Shown: positions 1 to 12,604 of the stretch, piece after piece | Position numbering within the stretch: the stretch's first letter is position 1 | Layout of the letters: the number at the start of each line of letters is the position of its first letter | Assembly: GCA_963920575.1 (NCBI GenBank) | Contig: CAWUCF010000141.1 | Coordinates: forward strand, 289,138 to 353,137 | Source: Narthecium ossifragum | Taxonomy: Eukaryota > Streptophyta > Magnoliopsida > Dioscoreales > Nartheciaceae | Direction of reading: 5' to 3' | DNA: 64,000 bases | Made by a program: the position numbers and the translations under genes | The notes under the pieces: model-generated | What the model saw: the letters and a program-made list of their open reading frames with translations, nothing else | Databases searched by the model: none | What the model was told of the DNA's origin: nothing

Positions 1-119
1 GGTTCGAGGAGACCAGCCTGGGATGATATTCAGCAAAAAGATGAATTTGAAATAAAAAAAAAAATTAGCAACGCCAAGTATCAAAAAGTGAAGGAAAAGG
101 CAAAAAAGGTAAGAGGTAA
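1..119 (+). repeat. Partial monomer at left edge
   Basis: The window opens at about phase 62 of the monomer (GGTTCGAGGAGACCAGCC in place of the usual GGCTTCGAGGAGGCCTGCC) and runs to the first AAGCTT at 120. The array therefore extends to the left. Confidence 0.95.
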
Positions 120-1466
120 AAGCTTGCTATTTTGGGGGTTGAGGATCCGGGGATTCGACATGCCCGATCCGGTGGCCAGGGGCTTCGAGGAGGCCTGCCT
201 GGGATGGTATTTACCAAAGAGATGAATGAGAAATAAGAAAAAAAATTAGCAACGCCAAGTATCAAAAAGTGAAGGAAAAGGCAAAAAAGGTAAAAGGTAA
301 AAGCTTGCTATTTTGGAGGTTGAGGATCCGGGGATTCGGCATGCCCGATCCGGTGGCCAAGGGCTTCGAGGAGGCCTGCCTGGGATGATATTTACCAAAG
401 AGATGAATGAGAAATAAGAAAAAAAATTAGCTAGGCCAAGTATCAAAAAGTGAAGGAAAAGACAAAAAGCTAAAAGGTAAAAGCTTGCTATTTTGCAGGC
501 TGAGGATTTGGGGATTCGACATGTCCGATCCGGTGGCCAGGGGCTTCGAAGAGGCCAGCCTGGGATGATATTTTCCATAAAGATGAATTAGAAAAAGGGA
601 AAAAAATTCGCAAGGCCTAGTATCAAAAAGTGAAGGAAAAGGCAAAAAAATTAAAAGGTAAAAGGTTTCTATTTTGGATGCTGAGGATCCGGGGATTCGA
701 CGTGCCTGATGCAGTGGCCAGGGGCTTCGAGGAGGCCTGCCTGGGAGAATATTCAGCAAAAAGATGAATGAGAAATAAGGAAAAAAATTAGCAAAGCCTA
801 GTATTAATAAGTGAAGGAAAAGGCAGAAAATGTAAAAGGTAAAAGCTTGCTATTTTGGAGGCTGAGGATCTGAGAATTCGACGTGCTCGATTCTTTCGCC
901 AAGAGCTTCGAGGAGGCCTACCTGGGATGATATTCAGCAAAAAAATGAATGAGAAATAAGAAAAAAAATTAGCAAGGCCTAGTATCAAAAAGTGAAGCAA
1001 AAGGCAAAAAAGGTAAAAGGTAAGAGCTTGCTATTTTCGAGGCTGAGGATCCGGGGATTCGACGTGCCCGATCCGGTGGCCAGGGGCTTCGAGGAGGCAT
1101 GCCTGGGATCATATTTAGCAAAAAGATGAATGAGAAAAAGGGAAAAAAATTCGCAAGGCCTAGTATCAAAAAGTGAAGCAAAAGGCAAAAAAAGTAAAAG
1201 GTAAAAGCTTGCTATTTTGGAGGCTGAGGATCCGGGGATTCGACGTGCCCGATCCGGTGGCCAGAGGCTTCGAGGAGGCCAGCCTGGGATAATATTCAGC
1301 AAAAACAAGAATGAGAAATAAGGAAATAAATTAGCAAGGCCTAGTATTAAAAAATGAAGGAAAAGGCAAAAACGGTGAAAGGTAAAAGCTTGCTATTTTG
1401 GAGGCTGAGGATCCGGGGATTTGACGTGCCCGATCCGGTGGCCAGGGGCTTCGAGGAGGCCAGCCT
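120..1466 (+). repeat. Left leader: mixed older monomers, 7-mer relation to next block
   Basis: Monomers here are more heterogeneous than later ones. Those at about 200-780 carry the private variant TTACCAAAGAGATG in place of TTCAGCAAAAAGATG and correspond to 1,466-2,046 at an offset of about 1,266 bp (seven monomers). The variant occurs at about 212, 393, 1,478, 1,659, 6,959, 7,502 and 7,683 and was not seen elsewhere. This marks the left 8 kb as one related neighbourhood. Nothing other than satellite is present. Confidence 0.8.
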
Positions 1467-2140
1467 GGGATGATATTTACCAAAGAGATGAATGAGAAAT
1501 AAGAAAAAAAATTAGCAACGCCAAGTATCAAAAAGTGAAGGAAAAGGCAAAAAAGGTAAAAGATAAAAGCTTGCTATTTTGGAGGTTGAGGATCCGGGGA
1601 TTCGGCATGCCCGATCCGGTGGCCAGGGGTTTCGAGGAGGCCTGCCTGGGATGATATTTACCAAAGAGATGAATGAGAAATAAGAAAAAAAATTAGCTAG
1701 GCCAAGTATCAAAAAGTGAAGGAAAAGACAAAAAGGTAAAAGGTAAAAGCTTGCTATTTTGCAGGCTGAGGATCCGGGGATTCGACATGTCCGATCCGGT
1801 GGCCAGGGGCTTCGAAGAGGCCAGCCTGGCATGATATTTTGCATAAAGATGAATGAAAAAAAGGGAAAAAAATTCGCAAGGCCTTGTATCAAAAAGTGAA
1901 GGAAAAGCCAAAAAAAGTAAAAGGTAAAAGGTTTCTATTTTGGAGGCTGAGGATCCGGGGATTCGACTTGCCCGATGCCGTGGCTAGGGGCTTCGAAGAG
2001 GCCTGCCTGGGATAATATTCAGCAAAAAGATGAATGAGAAATAAGGAAAAAAATTAGCAAGGCCAAGTATTAAAAAGTGAAGGAAAAGGCAAAAAAGGTA
2101 AAAGGTAAAAGCTTGCTATTTTGGAGGCTGAGAATCCGGG

Positions 2141-2206
2141 GATTCGACGTGGTCGATCCGAGGATTCGACGTGGTCGATCCGGGGATTCGACGTGGTCGA
2201 TCCGGT
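2141..2206 (+). repeat. Internal 22-bp element in three tandem copies (copy 1)
   Basis: GATTCGACGTGGTCGATCCG plus two bases repeats at 2,141-2,162, 2,163-2,184 and 2,185-2,206. The monomer is thus about 44 bp longer than standard. In ordinary monomers this element is present once, bounded by two GATCCGG heptamers 22 bp apart, which are a ready substrate for slippage or unequal exchange. Confidence 0.95.
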
Positions 2207-3982
2207 GGCCAGGGGCTTCGAGGAGGCTTGCCTGGGATGATATTCAGCAAAAAGATGAATGAGAAAAAGGGAAAAAAATTAGCAAGGCCTACTATCAAAA
2301 AGTGAAGGAAAAGGCAAAAAAGGTAAAAGGTAAAAGCTTGCTATTTTGGAGGCTGAGGATCTGAGGATTCGACGTGCCCGATTCGGTCGCCAAGGGGCTT
2401 CGAGGAGGCCTGCCTGGGATGATATTCAGCAAAAAGATGAATGAGAAATAAGGATAAAAATTAGCAAGGCAAAGTATTAAAAAGTGAAGGAAAAGGCAAA
2501 ACAGGTAAAAAGTAAAAGCTTGCTATTTTGGATGCTGAGGACCCGGGGATTCGACGTGCTCGATCCGGTGGCGAGGGGCTTCGAGGAGGCCTACCTGGGA
2601 TGATATTCAGCAGAAAAATGAATTAGAAATTAGAAAAAAAATTAGCAAGGCCTAGTATCAAAAAGTGAAGGAAAATGCAAAAAGGTAAAAGGTAAAAGCT
2701 TGTTATTTTGGAGGCTGAGGATCCGGGGATTCGACGTGCGCGATCCGGTGGCCAGGGGCTTCGAGGAGGCCAGCCTGGGATGATGTTCAGCAAAAAGATG
2801 AATGAGAAAAAGGGAAAAAAATTAGGAGGCCTAGTATTAAGAAGTGAAGGAAAAGGCAAAAAAGTTAAAAGGTAAAAGCTTGTTATGTTGGAGGCTGAGG
2901 ATCCGGGGATTCGACGTGCGCGATCCGGTTGCCAAGAGCTTCGAGGAGGCCTACCTGGGATGATATTAAGCAAAAAAATAATTGAGAAATAAGAAAAAAA
3001 ATTACGAAGGCCTAGTATTAAAAAGTGAAGGAAAAGGCAAAAAAGGTAAAAGGTAAAAGCTTGCTATTTTGGAGGCTGAGGATCCGGGGATTCGACGTAC
3101 ACGATCCGGTGGCCAGGGGCTTTGAGGAGGCCTGCCTGGGATTATATTTAGCAAAAAGATGAATGAGATAAAGGGAAAAAAATTAGCAAGGCCTAGTATC
3201 AAAAAGTGAATGAAAAGGTACAAAGGTAAATGGTAAAAGCTTGCTATTTTGCATGCTGAGGATCCGGGGATTCGACGTGTCCGATCCGGTGGCCAGGGGC
3301 TTCGAGGAGGCCTGCCTGGGATGATATTTAGGAAAAAGATGAATGAGAAAAAGGGAAAAAAAATTTGCAAGGTCTAGTATCAAAAAGTGAAGGAAAAGGG
3401 AAAAAAGGTAAAAGGTAAAAGCTTGCTATTTTGGAGGCTGAGGTTCTGAGGATTCGACGTGCCTGATTCGGTCGCCAAGAGCTTCGAGGAGGCCTGCCAG
3501 GGATGATATTCAGCAAAATGATTAATGAGAAATAAGAAAAAAAATTAGCAAGGCCTAGTATCAAAAAGTGAAGGAAAAGGCAAAAAGGCAAAATGTAAAA
3601 GCTTGCTATTTTGCAGGCTGAGGATCCAATGAGCCGACGTGTCTGATCCAGTGGCCAGGGGCATCGAGGAGGCCTGCCTGGGATGACATTTAGCAAAAAG
3701 ATGAATGAGAAAAAAGAAAAAATTAGTAAGGCCTATAATCAAAAAGTGAACGAAAAGGCAAAAAACGTAAAAGGTAAAAGCTTGCTATTTTAGAGGTTGA
3801 GGATCCAGGGATTCGACATGCCCGATCCGGTGGCCAGGGGCTTCGAGGAGGCCTGCCTAGCATGATCTTCAGCAAAAAGATGAATTAGAAATAAGAAAAA
3901 AAATTAGCAAGGCCTAGTTTCAAAAAGTGAAGGAAAAGGCAAAAAAGGTAAAAGGTAAAAGCTTGCTATTTTGGAGGGTGAG

Positions 3983-3989
3983 GATCCGG
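3983..3989 (+). repeat. Contracted monomer: 22-bp element absent (copy 1)
   Basis: GAGGATCCGGTGGCC replaces the usual stretch with two GATCCGG heptamers: one heptamer and the 15 bp between them are gone. The unit is about 159 bp. This is the exact reciprocal of the triplication at 2,141. The same contraction is at 10,010 in the second copy of the block. Confidence 0.93.
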
Positions 3990-6120
3990 TGGCCAGGGGC
4001 TTCGAGGAGGCCTGCCTGGGATGATATTTAGCAAAAAGATGAATGAGAAAAAGGGAAAAAAATTAGCAAGGCCTAGTATCAAAAAGTGAAGGAAAAGAGA
4101 AAAAAGGTAAAAGGTAAAAGCTTGTTATTTTGGAGGCTGAGGATCTGGGGATTCGACGTGCACGATCCGGTGGCCAGGGGCTTCGAGGAGGCCTTACTGG
4201 GATGATATTTAGTAAGAAAGTGAATGAGATATAAGAAAAAAAATTAGCATGGCCTAGTATTAAAAAGTGAAGGAAAAGGCAAAAAAGGTAAAAGGTAAAA
4301 GCTTTCTATTTTTGAGGCTGAGGATCCGGGGAATCGACGTGCTCGATCCGGTGGCCAGGGGCTTCGAGGAGGCCTGCCTAGGATGATATTCAGCAAAAAA
4401 ATGAATGAGAAATAAGAAAAAAAATTAGCAAGGCTTAGTATTAAGAAGTGAAGGAAAAGGCAAAAAAGGTAAAAGGTAAAAGCTTGCTATTTTGGAGGCT
4501 GAGGATCCGGGGATTCGACGTGCGCGATCCGGTGGCCAGGGGCTTCGAGGAGGCCTGCCTGGGATGATGTTCAGCAAAAAGATGAATGAGAAAAAGGGAA
4601 AAAAATTAGCAGGCCTAGTATCAAAAAGTGAAGGAAAAGAGAAAAAAGGTAAAAGGTAAAAGCTTGCTATTTTGGAGGCTGAGGATCTGGGGATTCGACG
4701 TGCACGATCCGGTGGCCAGGGGCTTCGAGGAGGCCTTCCTGGGATGATATTTAGTAAAAAAGTGAATGAGAAATAAGAAAAAAAATTAGCAAGGCCTAGT
4801 ATTAAAAAGTGAAGGAAAAGGCAAAAAGGGTAAAAGGTAAAAGCTTTCTATTTTGGAGGCTGATGATCCGGGGAATCGACGTGCTCGATCCGGTGGCCAG
4901 GGGCTTCGAGGAGGCCTGCCTGGGATGATATTCAGCAAAAAAATGAATGAGAAATAAGAAAAAAAATTTAGCAAGGCTTAGTATTAAAAAGTGAAGGAAA
5001 AGGCAAAAAAGATAAAAGGTAAAAGCTTGCTATTTTGGAGGCTGAGGATCCGGGGATTCGACGTGCGCGATCCGGTGGCCAGGGGCTTCGAGGAGGCCTG
5101 CCTGGGATGATGTTCAGCAAAAAGATGAATGAGAAAAAGGGAAAAAAATTAGCAGACCTAGTATCAAAATGTGAAGGAAAAGGCAAAAAAGGTAAAAGGT
5201 AAAAGCTTGCTATTTTGGAGGCTGAGGATCTGAGGATTCGACGTGCCCGATTCGGTCGCCAAGAGCTTCGAGGAGGCCTACCTGGGATGATATTCAGCAA
5301 AAAAATAATTGAGAAAAAGGGAAAAAAAGTAGCAAGGCCTAGTATCAGAAAGTGAAGGAAAAGATAAAAAAGGTAAAAGGTAAAAGCTTGCTATTTTGGA
5401 GGCTGAGGATCTGAAGATTCGACGTGCCCGATTCGGTCGCCAAGAGCTTCGAGGAGGCCTACCTGGGATGATATTCAGCCCAAAAATGAATGAGAAATAA
5501 GAAAAAAAATTAGCAAGGCCTAGTATTAAAAAGTGAAGGAAAAGGCAAAAAAGGTAAAAGGTAAAAGCTTGCTATTTTGGAGGCTGAGGCTCCGGGGATT
5601 CGACGTGCTCGATCCGGTGGCCAGGGGCTTCGATGAGGCCTGCCTGGGATGATATTCAGCAAAAAGATGAATGAGAAAAAGGAAAAAAAATTAGCAAGGC
5701 CTAGTATCAAAAAGTGAAGGAAAAAGCAAAAAAGGTAAAAGGTAAAAGCTTGCTATTTTGGAGGCTGAGGATCTGAGGATTCGACGTGCCCGATTCGGTC
5801 GCCAAAAGCTTCGAGGAGGCCTACCTGGGATGATATTAAGTAAGCAAATGAATGGGAAATAAGGAAAAAAATTAGCAAGGCCTAATTTTAAAAAGTGAAG
5901 GAAATGGCAAAAAAGGTAAAAGGTAAAAGCTTGCTATTTTGGAGGCAGAGGATCCGGAGATTCGACGTGCTCGATCCGGTTGCCAGGGGCTTCGAGGAGG
6001 CCTGACTGGGATGATATTCTGCAAAAAAATGAATGAGAAAAAGGGAAAAAAATTAGCAAGGCCTAGTATCAAAAAGTGAAGGAAAAGGCAAAAAAGGTAA
6101 AAGGTAAAAGGTTGCTATTT

Positions 6121-6175
6121 TGGAGGCTGAGGATCAGAGGATCTGAGCATTCGACGTGCCTGATTCTACAAAAAA
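6121..6175 (+). repeat. Monomer with ~42-bp deletion and 8-bp core duplication (copy 1)
   Basis: The core reads GGATCAGAGGATCTGAG, an imperfect duplication of GGATCTGA. A few bases later GATTC joins directly to TACAAAAAAATG, skipping from the GGTCGCC element to the A-rich half. The missing ~42 bp end in ATTC, giving microhomology at the join. The homologous unit in the other copy (about 12,150-12,200) has the same deletion with GATTCTGCAAAAAA, so the deletion predates the 6 kb duplication. Confidence 0.85.
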
Positions 6176-6871
6176 ATGAATGAGAAATAGGAAAAAAATT
6201 AGGAAGGCCTAATATTAAAAAGTGAAGGAAATGGCCAAAAAGGCAAAAGGTAAAAGCTTGCTATTTTGGAGGCTGAGGATCCGGGGATTCGACGTGCTCG
6301 ATCCGGTGGACAGGGGCTTCGAGGAGGACTGCCTGGGATGATATTTAGCAAAAAAATGATTGAGAAATAAGAAATAAAATTAGGAAGGCCTAGTATTAAA
6401 AAGTGAAGGAAAAGGCAAAAAGGTAAAAGGTAAAAGCTTGCTATTTTGGAGGCTGAGGATCTGAGAATTCGACGTGCCCGATTCGGTCGCCAATAGCTTC
6501 GAGGAGGCCTACCTGGGATGATATTCAGTAAAAAAATGAAAGAGAAATAAGAAAAAAAAATTAGCAAGGCCTAGTATTAAAAAGTGAAGGAAAAGGAAAA
6601 AAAGGTAAAAGGTAAAAGCTTGCTATTTTGGAGGCTGAGGATCCGGGGATTCGACGTGCTCGATCCGGTTGCTAGGGGCTTCGAGGAGGCCTGACTGGGA
6701 TGATATTCTGCAAAAAAATGAATAAGAAATAAGAAAAAAAATTTGCAAGGCCTAATATGAAAAAGTGAAGAAAAAGGCAAAAAAGGTAAATGGTAAAAAC
6801 TTGCTATTTTGGACGCTGAGGATCCGGGGATTCGACGTGCACGATTCGGTGACCAGGGGCTTCGAGGAGGC

Positions 6872-7489
6872 TTGCTATTTTGGAGGTTGAGGATCCGGGG
6901 ATTCGGCAAACCCCATCCGGTGGCCAGGGGCTTCGAGGAGGCCTGCCTGGGATGATATTTACCAAAGAGATGAATGAGAAATAAGAAAAAAAATTAGCTA
7001 GGCCAAGTATCAAAAAGTGAAGGAAAAGACAAAAAGGTAAAAGGTAAAAGCTTGCTATTTTGCAGGCTGAGGATCCGGGGATTCGACATGTTCGATCCGG
7101 TGGCCAGGGGCTTCGAAGAGGCCAGCCTGGCATGATATTTTGCATAAAGATGAATGAGAAAAAGGGAAAAAAATTCGCAAGGCCTTGTATCAAAAAGTGA
7201 AGGAAAAGGCAAAAAAAAGTAAAAGGTAAAAGGTTTCTATTTTGGAGGCTGAGGATCCGGGGATTCGACATGCCCGATGCCGTGGCTAGGGGCTTCGAGG
7301 AGGCCTGCCTGGGATAATATTCAGCAAAAAGATGAATGAGAAATAAGGAAAAAATTGGCAAGGCCAAGTATTAAAAAGTGAAGGAAAAGGCAAAAAAGGT
7401 AAAAGGTAAAAGCTTGCTATTTTGGATGCTGAGGACCCGGGGATTCGACGTGCTCGATCCGGTGGCTAGGGGCTTCGAGGAGGCCTGCC
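6872..7489 (+). repeat. Junction segment between the two 6-kb copies
   Basis: At 6,871 the phase jumps from about 75 (GGCTTCGAGGAGGC) straight to about phase 5 (TTGCTATTTTGGAGG), leaving a monomer fragment of about 71 bp. The following ~540 bp match 1,571-2,110 at an offset of about 5,300, including the TTACCAAAGAGATG marker. The next ~80 bp resemble the monomer at 2,519-2,590 (GGATGCTGAGGACCCGG). Then copy 2 begins. The segment is a chimera of pieces found in copy 1. Confidence 0.85.
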
Positions 7490-8165
7490 TGGGATGATAT
7501 TTACCAAAGAGATGAATGAGAAATAAGAAAAAAAATTAGCAACGCCAAGTATCAAAAAGTGAAGGAAAAGGCAAAAAAGGTAAAAGGTAAAAGCTTGCTA
7601 TTTTGGAGGTTGAGGATCCGGGGATTCGGCATGCCCGATCCGGTGGCCAGGGGCTTCGAGGAGGCCTGCCTGGGATGATATTTACCAAAGAGATGAATGA
7701 GAAATAAGAAAAAAAATTAGCTAGGCCAAGTATCAAAAAGTGAAGGAAAAGACAAAAAGGTAAAAGGTAAAAGCTTGCTATTTTGCAGGCTGAGGATCCG
7801 GGGATTCGACATGTCCGATCCGGTGGCCAGGGGCTTCGAAGAGGCCAGCCTGGCATGATATTTTGCATAAAGATGAATGAAAAAAAGGGAAAAAAATTCG
7901 CAAGGCCTTTGTATCAAAAAGTGAAGGAAAAGGCAAAAAAAGTAAAAGGTAAAAGGTTTCTATTTTGGAGGCTGAGGATCCGGGGATTCGACTTGCCCGA
8001 TGCCGTGGCTAGGGGCTTCGAGGAGGCCTGCCTGGGATAATATTCAGCAAAAAGATGAATGAGAAATAAGGAAAAAAATTAGCAAGGCCAAGTATTAAAA
8101 AGTGAAGGAAAAGGCAAAAAAGGTAAAAGGTAAAAGCTTGCTATTTTGGAGGCTGAGAATCCGGG

Positions 8166-8231
8166 GATTCGACGTGGTCGATCCGAGGATTCGACGTGGT
8201 CGATCCGGGGATTCGACGTGGTCGATCCGGT
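8166..8231 (+). repeat. Internal 22-bp element in three tandem copies (copy 2)
   Basis: Same three-copy expansion as at 2,141, offset 6,025. Its presence in both copies shows the expansion came before the segmental duplication. Confidence 0.95.
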
Positions 8232-10009
8232 GGCCAGGGGCTTCGAGGAGGCTTGCCTGGGATGATATTCAGCAAAAAGATGAATGAGAAAAAGGGAAAA
8301 AAATTAGCAAGGCCTACTATCAAAAAGTGAAGGAAAAGGCAAAAAAGGTAAAAGGTAAAAGCTTGCTATTTTGGAGGCTGAGGATCTGAGGATTCGACGT
8401 GCCCGATTCGGTCGCCAAGGGGCTTCGAGGAGGCCTGCCTGGGATGATATTCAGCAAAAAGATGAATGAGAAATAAGGATAAAAATTAGCAAGGCAAAGT
8501 ATTAAAAAGTGAAGGAAAAGGCAAAACAGGTAAAAGGTAAAAGCTTGCTATTTTGGATGCTGAGGACCCGGGGATTCGACGTGCTCGATCCGGTGGCGAG
8601 GGGCTTCGAGGAGGCCTACCTGGGATGATATTCAGCAGAAAAATGAATTAGAAATTAGAAAAAAAATTAGCAAGGCCTAGAATCAAAAAGTGAGGGAAAA
8701 TGCAAAAAGGTAAAAGGTAAAAGCTTGTTATTTTGGAGGCTGAGGATCCGGGGATTCGACGTGCGCGATCCGGTGGCCAGGGGCTTCGAGGAGGCCAGCC
8801 TGGGATGATGTTCAGCAAAAAGATGAATGAGAAAAAGGGAAAAAAATTAGGAGGCCTAGTATTAAGAAGTGAAGGAAAAGGCAAAAAAGTTAAAAGGTAA
8901 AAGCTTGTTATTTTGGAGGCTGAGGATCCGGGGATTCGACGTGCGCGATCCGGTTGCCAAGAGCTTCGAGGAGGCCTACCTGGGATGATATTAAGCAAAA
9001 AAATAATTGAGAAATAAGAAAAAAAATTAGGAAGGCCTAGTATTAAAAAGTGAAGGAAAAGGCAAAAAAGGTAAAAGGTAAAAGCTTGCTATTTTGGAGG
9101 CTGAGGATCCGGGGATTCGACGTACACGATCCGGTGGCCAGGGGCTTCGAGGAGGCCTGCCTGGGATTATATTTAGCAAAAAGATGAATGAGATAAAGGG
9201 AAAAAAATTAGCAAGGCCTAGTATCAAAAAGTGAATGAAAAGGTACAAAGGTAAATGGTAAAAGCTTGCTATTTTGCATGCTGAGGATCCGGGGATTCGA
9301 CGTGTCCGATCCGGTGGCCAGGGGCTTCGAGGAGGCCTGCCTGGGATGATATTTAGCAAAAAGATGAATGAGAAAAAGGGAAAAAAAATTTGCAAGGTCT
9401 AGTATCAAAAAGTGAAGGAAAAGGCAAAAAAGGAAAAAGGTAAAAGCTTGCTATTTTGAAGGCTGAGGTTCTGAGGATTCGACGTGCCCGATTCGGTCGC
9501 CAAGATCTTCGAGGAGGCCTGCCTGGGATGATATTCAGCAAAATGATTAATGAGAAATAAGAAAAAAAATTAGCAAGGCCTAGTATCAAAAAGTGAAGGA
9601 AATGGCAAAAAGGCAAAATGTAAAAGCTTGCTATTTTGCAGGCTGAGGATCCAATGAGTCGACGTGTCTGATCCAGTGGCCAGGGGCATCGAGGAGGCCT
9701 GCCTGGGATGACATTTAGCAAAAAGATGAATGAGAAAAAAGAAAAAAAATTAGTAAGGCCTATAATCAAAAAGTGAACGAAAAGGCAAAAAACGTAAAAG
9801 GTAAAAGCTTGCTATTTTGGAGGTTGAGGATCCAGGGATTCGACAAGCCCGATCCGGTGGCCAGGGGCTTCGAGGAGGCCTGCCTAGCATGATCTTCAGC
9901 AAAAAGATGAATTAGAAATAAGAAAAAAAATTAGCAAGGCCTAGTTTCAAAAAGTGAAGGAAAAGGCAAAAAAGGTAAAAGGTAAAAGCTTGCTATTTTG
10001 GAGGGTGAG

Positions 10010-10016
10010 GATCCGG
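10010..10016 (+). repeat. Contracted monomer: 22-bp element absent (copy 2)
   Basis: Same contraction as at 3,983, offset 6,027: a single GATCCGG followed directly by TGGCCAGGGG. Confidence 0.93.
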
Positions 10017-12604
10017 TGGCCAGGGGCTTCGAGGAGGCCTGCCTGGGATGATATTTAGAAAAAAGATGAATGAGAAAAAGGGAAAAAAATTAGCAAGGCC
10101 TAGTATCAAAAAGTGAAGGAAAAGAGAAAAAAGGTAAAAGGTAAAAGCTTGTTATTTTGGAGGCTGAGGATCTGGGGATTCGACGTGCACGATCCGGTGG
10201 CCAGGGGCTTCGAGGAGGCCTTACTGGGATGATATTTAGTAAGAAAGTGAATGAGAAATAAGAAAAAAAATTAGCATGACCTAGTATTAAAAAGTGAAGG
10301 AAAAGGCAAAAAAGGTAAAATGTAAAAGCTTTCTATTTTTGAGGCTGAGGATCCGGGGAATCGACGTGCTCGATCCGGTGGCCAGGGGCTTCGAGGAGGC
10401 CTGCCTAGGATGATATTCAGCAAAAAAATGAATGAGAAATAAGAAAAAAAATTAGCAAGGCTTAGTATTAAGAAGTGAAGGAAAAGGCAAAAAAGGTAAA
10501 AGGTAAAAGCTTGCTATTTTGGAGGCTGAGGATCCGGGGATTCGACGTGCGCGATCCGGTGGCCAGGGGCTTCGAGGAGGCCTGCCTGGGATGATGTTCA
10601 GCAAAAAGATGAATGAGAAAAAGGGAAAAAAATTAGCAGGCCTAGTATCAAAAAGTGAAGGAAAAGAGAAAAAAGGTAAAAGGTAAAAGCTTGCTATTTT
10701 GGAGGCTGAGGATCTGGGGATTCGACGTGCACGATCCGGTGGCCAGGGGCTTCGAGGAGGCCTTCCTGGGATGATATTTAGTAAAAAAGTGAATGAGAAA
10801 TAAGAAAAAAAATTAGCAAGGCCTAGTATTAAAAAGTGAAGGAAAAGGCAAAAAAGGTAAAAGGTAAAAGCTTTCTATTTTGGAGGCTGAGGATCCGGGG
10901 AATCGACGTGCTCGATCCGGTGGCCAGGGGCTTCGAGGAGGCCTGCCTGGGATGATATTCAGCAAAAAAATGAATGAGAAATAAGAAAAAAAATTTAGCA
11001 AGGCTTAGTATTAAAAAGTGAAGGAAAAGGCAAAAAAGATAAAAGGTAAAAGCTTGCTATTTTGGAGGCTGAGGATCCGGGGATTCGACGTGCGCGATCC
11101 GGTGGCCAGGGGCTTCGAGGAGGCCTGCCTGGGATGATGTTCAGCAAAAAGATGAATGAGAAAAAGGGAAAAAAATTAGCAGACCTAGTATCAAAATGTG
11201 AAGGAAAAGGCAAAAAAGGTAAAAGGTAAAAGCTTGCTATTTTGGAGGCTGAGGATCTGAGGATTCGACGTGCCCGATTCGGTCGCCAAGAGCTTCGAGG
11301 AGGCCTACCTGGGATGATATTCAGGAAAAAAATAATTGAGAAAAAGGGAAAAAAAGTAGCAAGGCCTAGTATCAGAAAGTGAAGGAAAAGACAAAAAAGG
11401 TAAAAGGTAAAAGCTTGCTATTTTGGAGGCTGAGGATCTGAAGATTCGACGTGCCCGATTCGGTCGCCAAGAGCTTCGAGGAGGCCTACCTGGGATGATA
11501 TTCAGCCCAAAAATGAATGAGAAATAAGAAAAAAAATTAGCAAGGCCTAGTATTAAAAAGTGAAGGAAAAGGCAAAAAAGGTAAAAGGTAAAAGCTTGCT
11601 ATTTTGGAGGCTGAGGCTCCGGGGATTCGACGTGCTCGATCCGGTGGCCAGGGGCTTCGATGAGGCCTGCCTGGGATGATATTCAGCAAAAAGATGAATG
11701 AGAAAAAGGAAAAAAAATTAGCAAGGCCTAGTATCAAAAAGTGAAGGAAAAAGCAAAAAAGGTAAAAGGTAAAAGCTTGCTATTTTGGAGGCTGAGGATC
11801 TGAGGATTCGACGTGCCCGATTCGGTCGCCAAAAGCTTCGAGGAGGCCTACCTGGGATGATATTAAGTAAGCAAATGAATGGGAAATAAGGAAAAAAATT
11901 AGCAAGGCCTAATTTTAAAAAGTGAAGGAAATGGCAAAAAAGGTAAAAGGTAAAAGCTTGCTATTTTGGAGGCAGAGGATCCGGAGATTCGACGTGCTCG
12001 ATCCGGTTGCCAGGGGCTTCGAGGAGGCCTGACTGGGATGATATTCTGCAAAAAAATGAATGAGAAAAAGGGAAAAAAATTAGCAAGGCCTAGTATCAAA
12101 AAGTGAAGGAAAACGCAAAAAAGGTAAAAGGTAAAAGGTTGCTATTTTGGAGGCTGAGGATCAGAGGATCTGAGCATTCGACGTGCCCGATTCTGCAAAA
12201 AAATGAATGAGAAATAGGAAAAAAATTAGGAAGGCCTAATATTAAAAAGTGAAGGAAATGGCCAAAAAGGCAAAAGGTAAAAGCTTGCTATTTTGGAGGC
12301 TGAGGATCCGGGGATTCGACGTGCTCGATCCGGTGGACAGGGGCTTCGAGGAGGACTGCCTGGGATGATATTTAGCAAAAAAATGATTGAGAAATAAGAA
12401 AAAAAATTAGCAAGGCCTAGTATTAAAAAGTGAAGGAAAAGGCAAAAAGGTAAAAGGTAAAAGCTTGCTATTTTGGAGGCTGAGGATCTGAGAATTCGAC
12501 GTGCCCGATTCGGTCGCCAATAGCTTCGAGGAGGCCTACCTGGGATGATATTCAGTAAAAAAATGAAAGAGAAATAAGAAAAAAAAATTAGCAAGGCCTA
12601 GTAT

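Larger units (their letters stand above)
1467..6871 (+). repeat. 6.03-kb segmental duplication, copy 1
   Basis: Copy 1 aligns with 7,490-12,898 at an offset of 6,024-6,027 bp, the small drift reflecting 1-3 bp indels. Shared private markers include a triplicated 22-bp element (2,141), a 22-bp-deleted monomer (3,983), a monomer with a ~42 bp deletion (6,165) and the rare CCAATGAG core near 3,627. Differences between copies are scattered single bases. The left edge lies at about 1,466-1,471, where the upstream monomers stop matching. The right edge is the out-of-register join at 6,871. Confidence 0.9.

Noticed and set aside
2077..2262. Plus-strand open frames (also 7,783-8,040, 8,102-8,287, 19,639-19,827)
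   Set aside because: Same satellite read on the other strand, opened by local indels such as the 22-bp triplication. No domain, and the low-complexity Lys-rich start is the A-rich linker.
7411..7490. Transposon insertion at the 6.87-7.49 kb junction
   Set aside because: All of the junction segment is satellite, matching other monomers in the window. There are no terminal repeats, target duplications or foreign bases.
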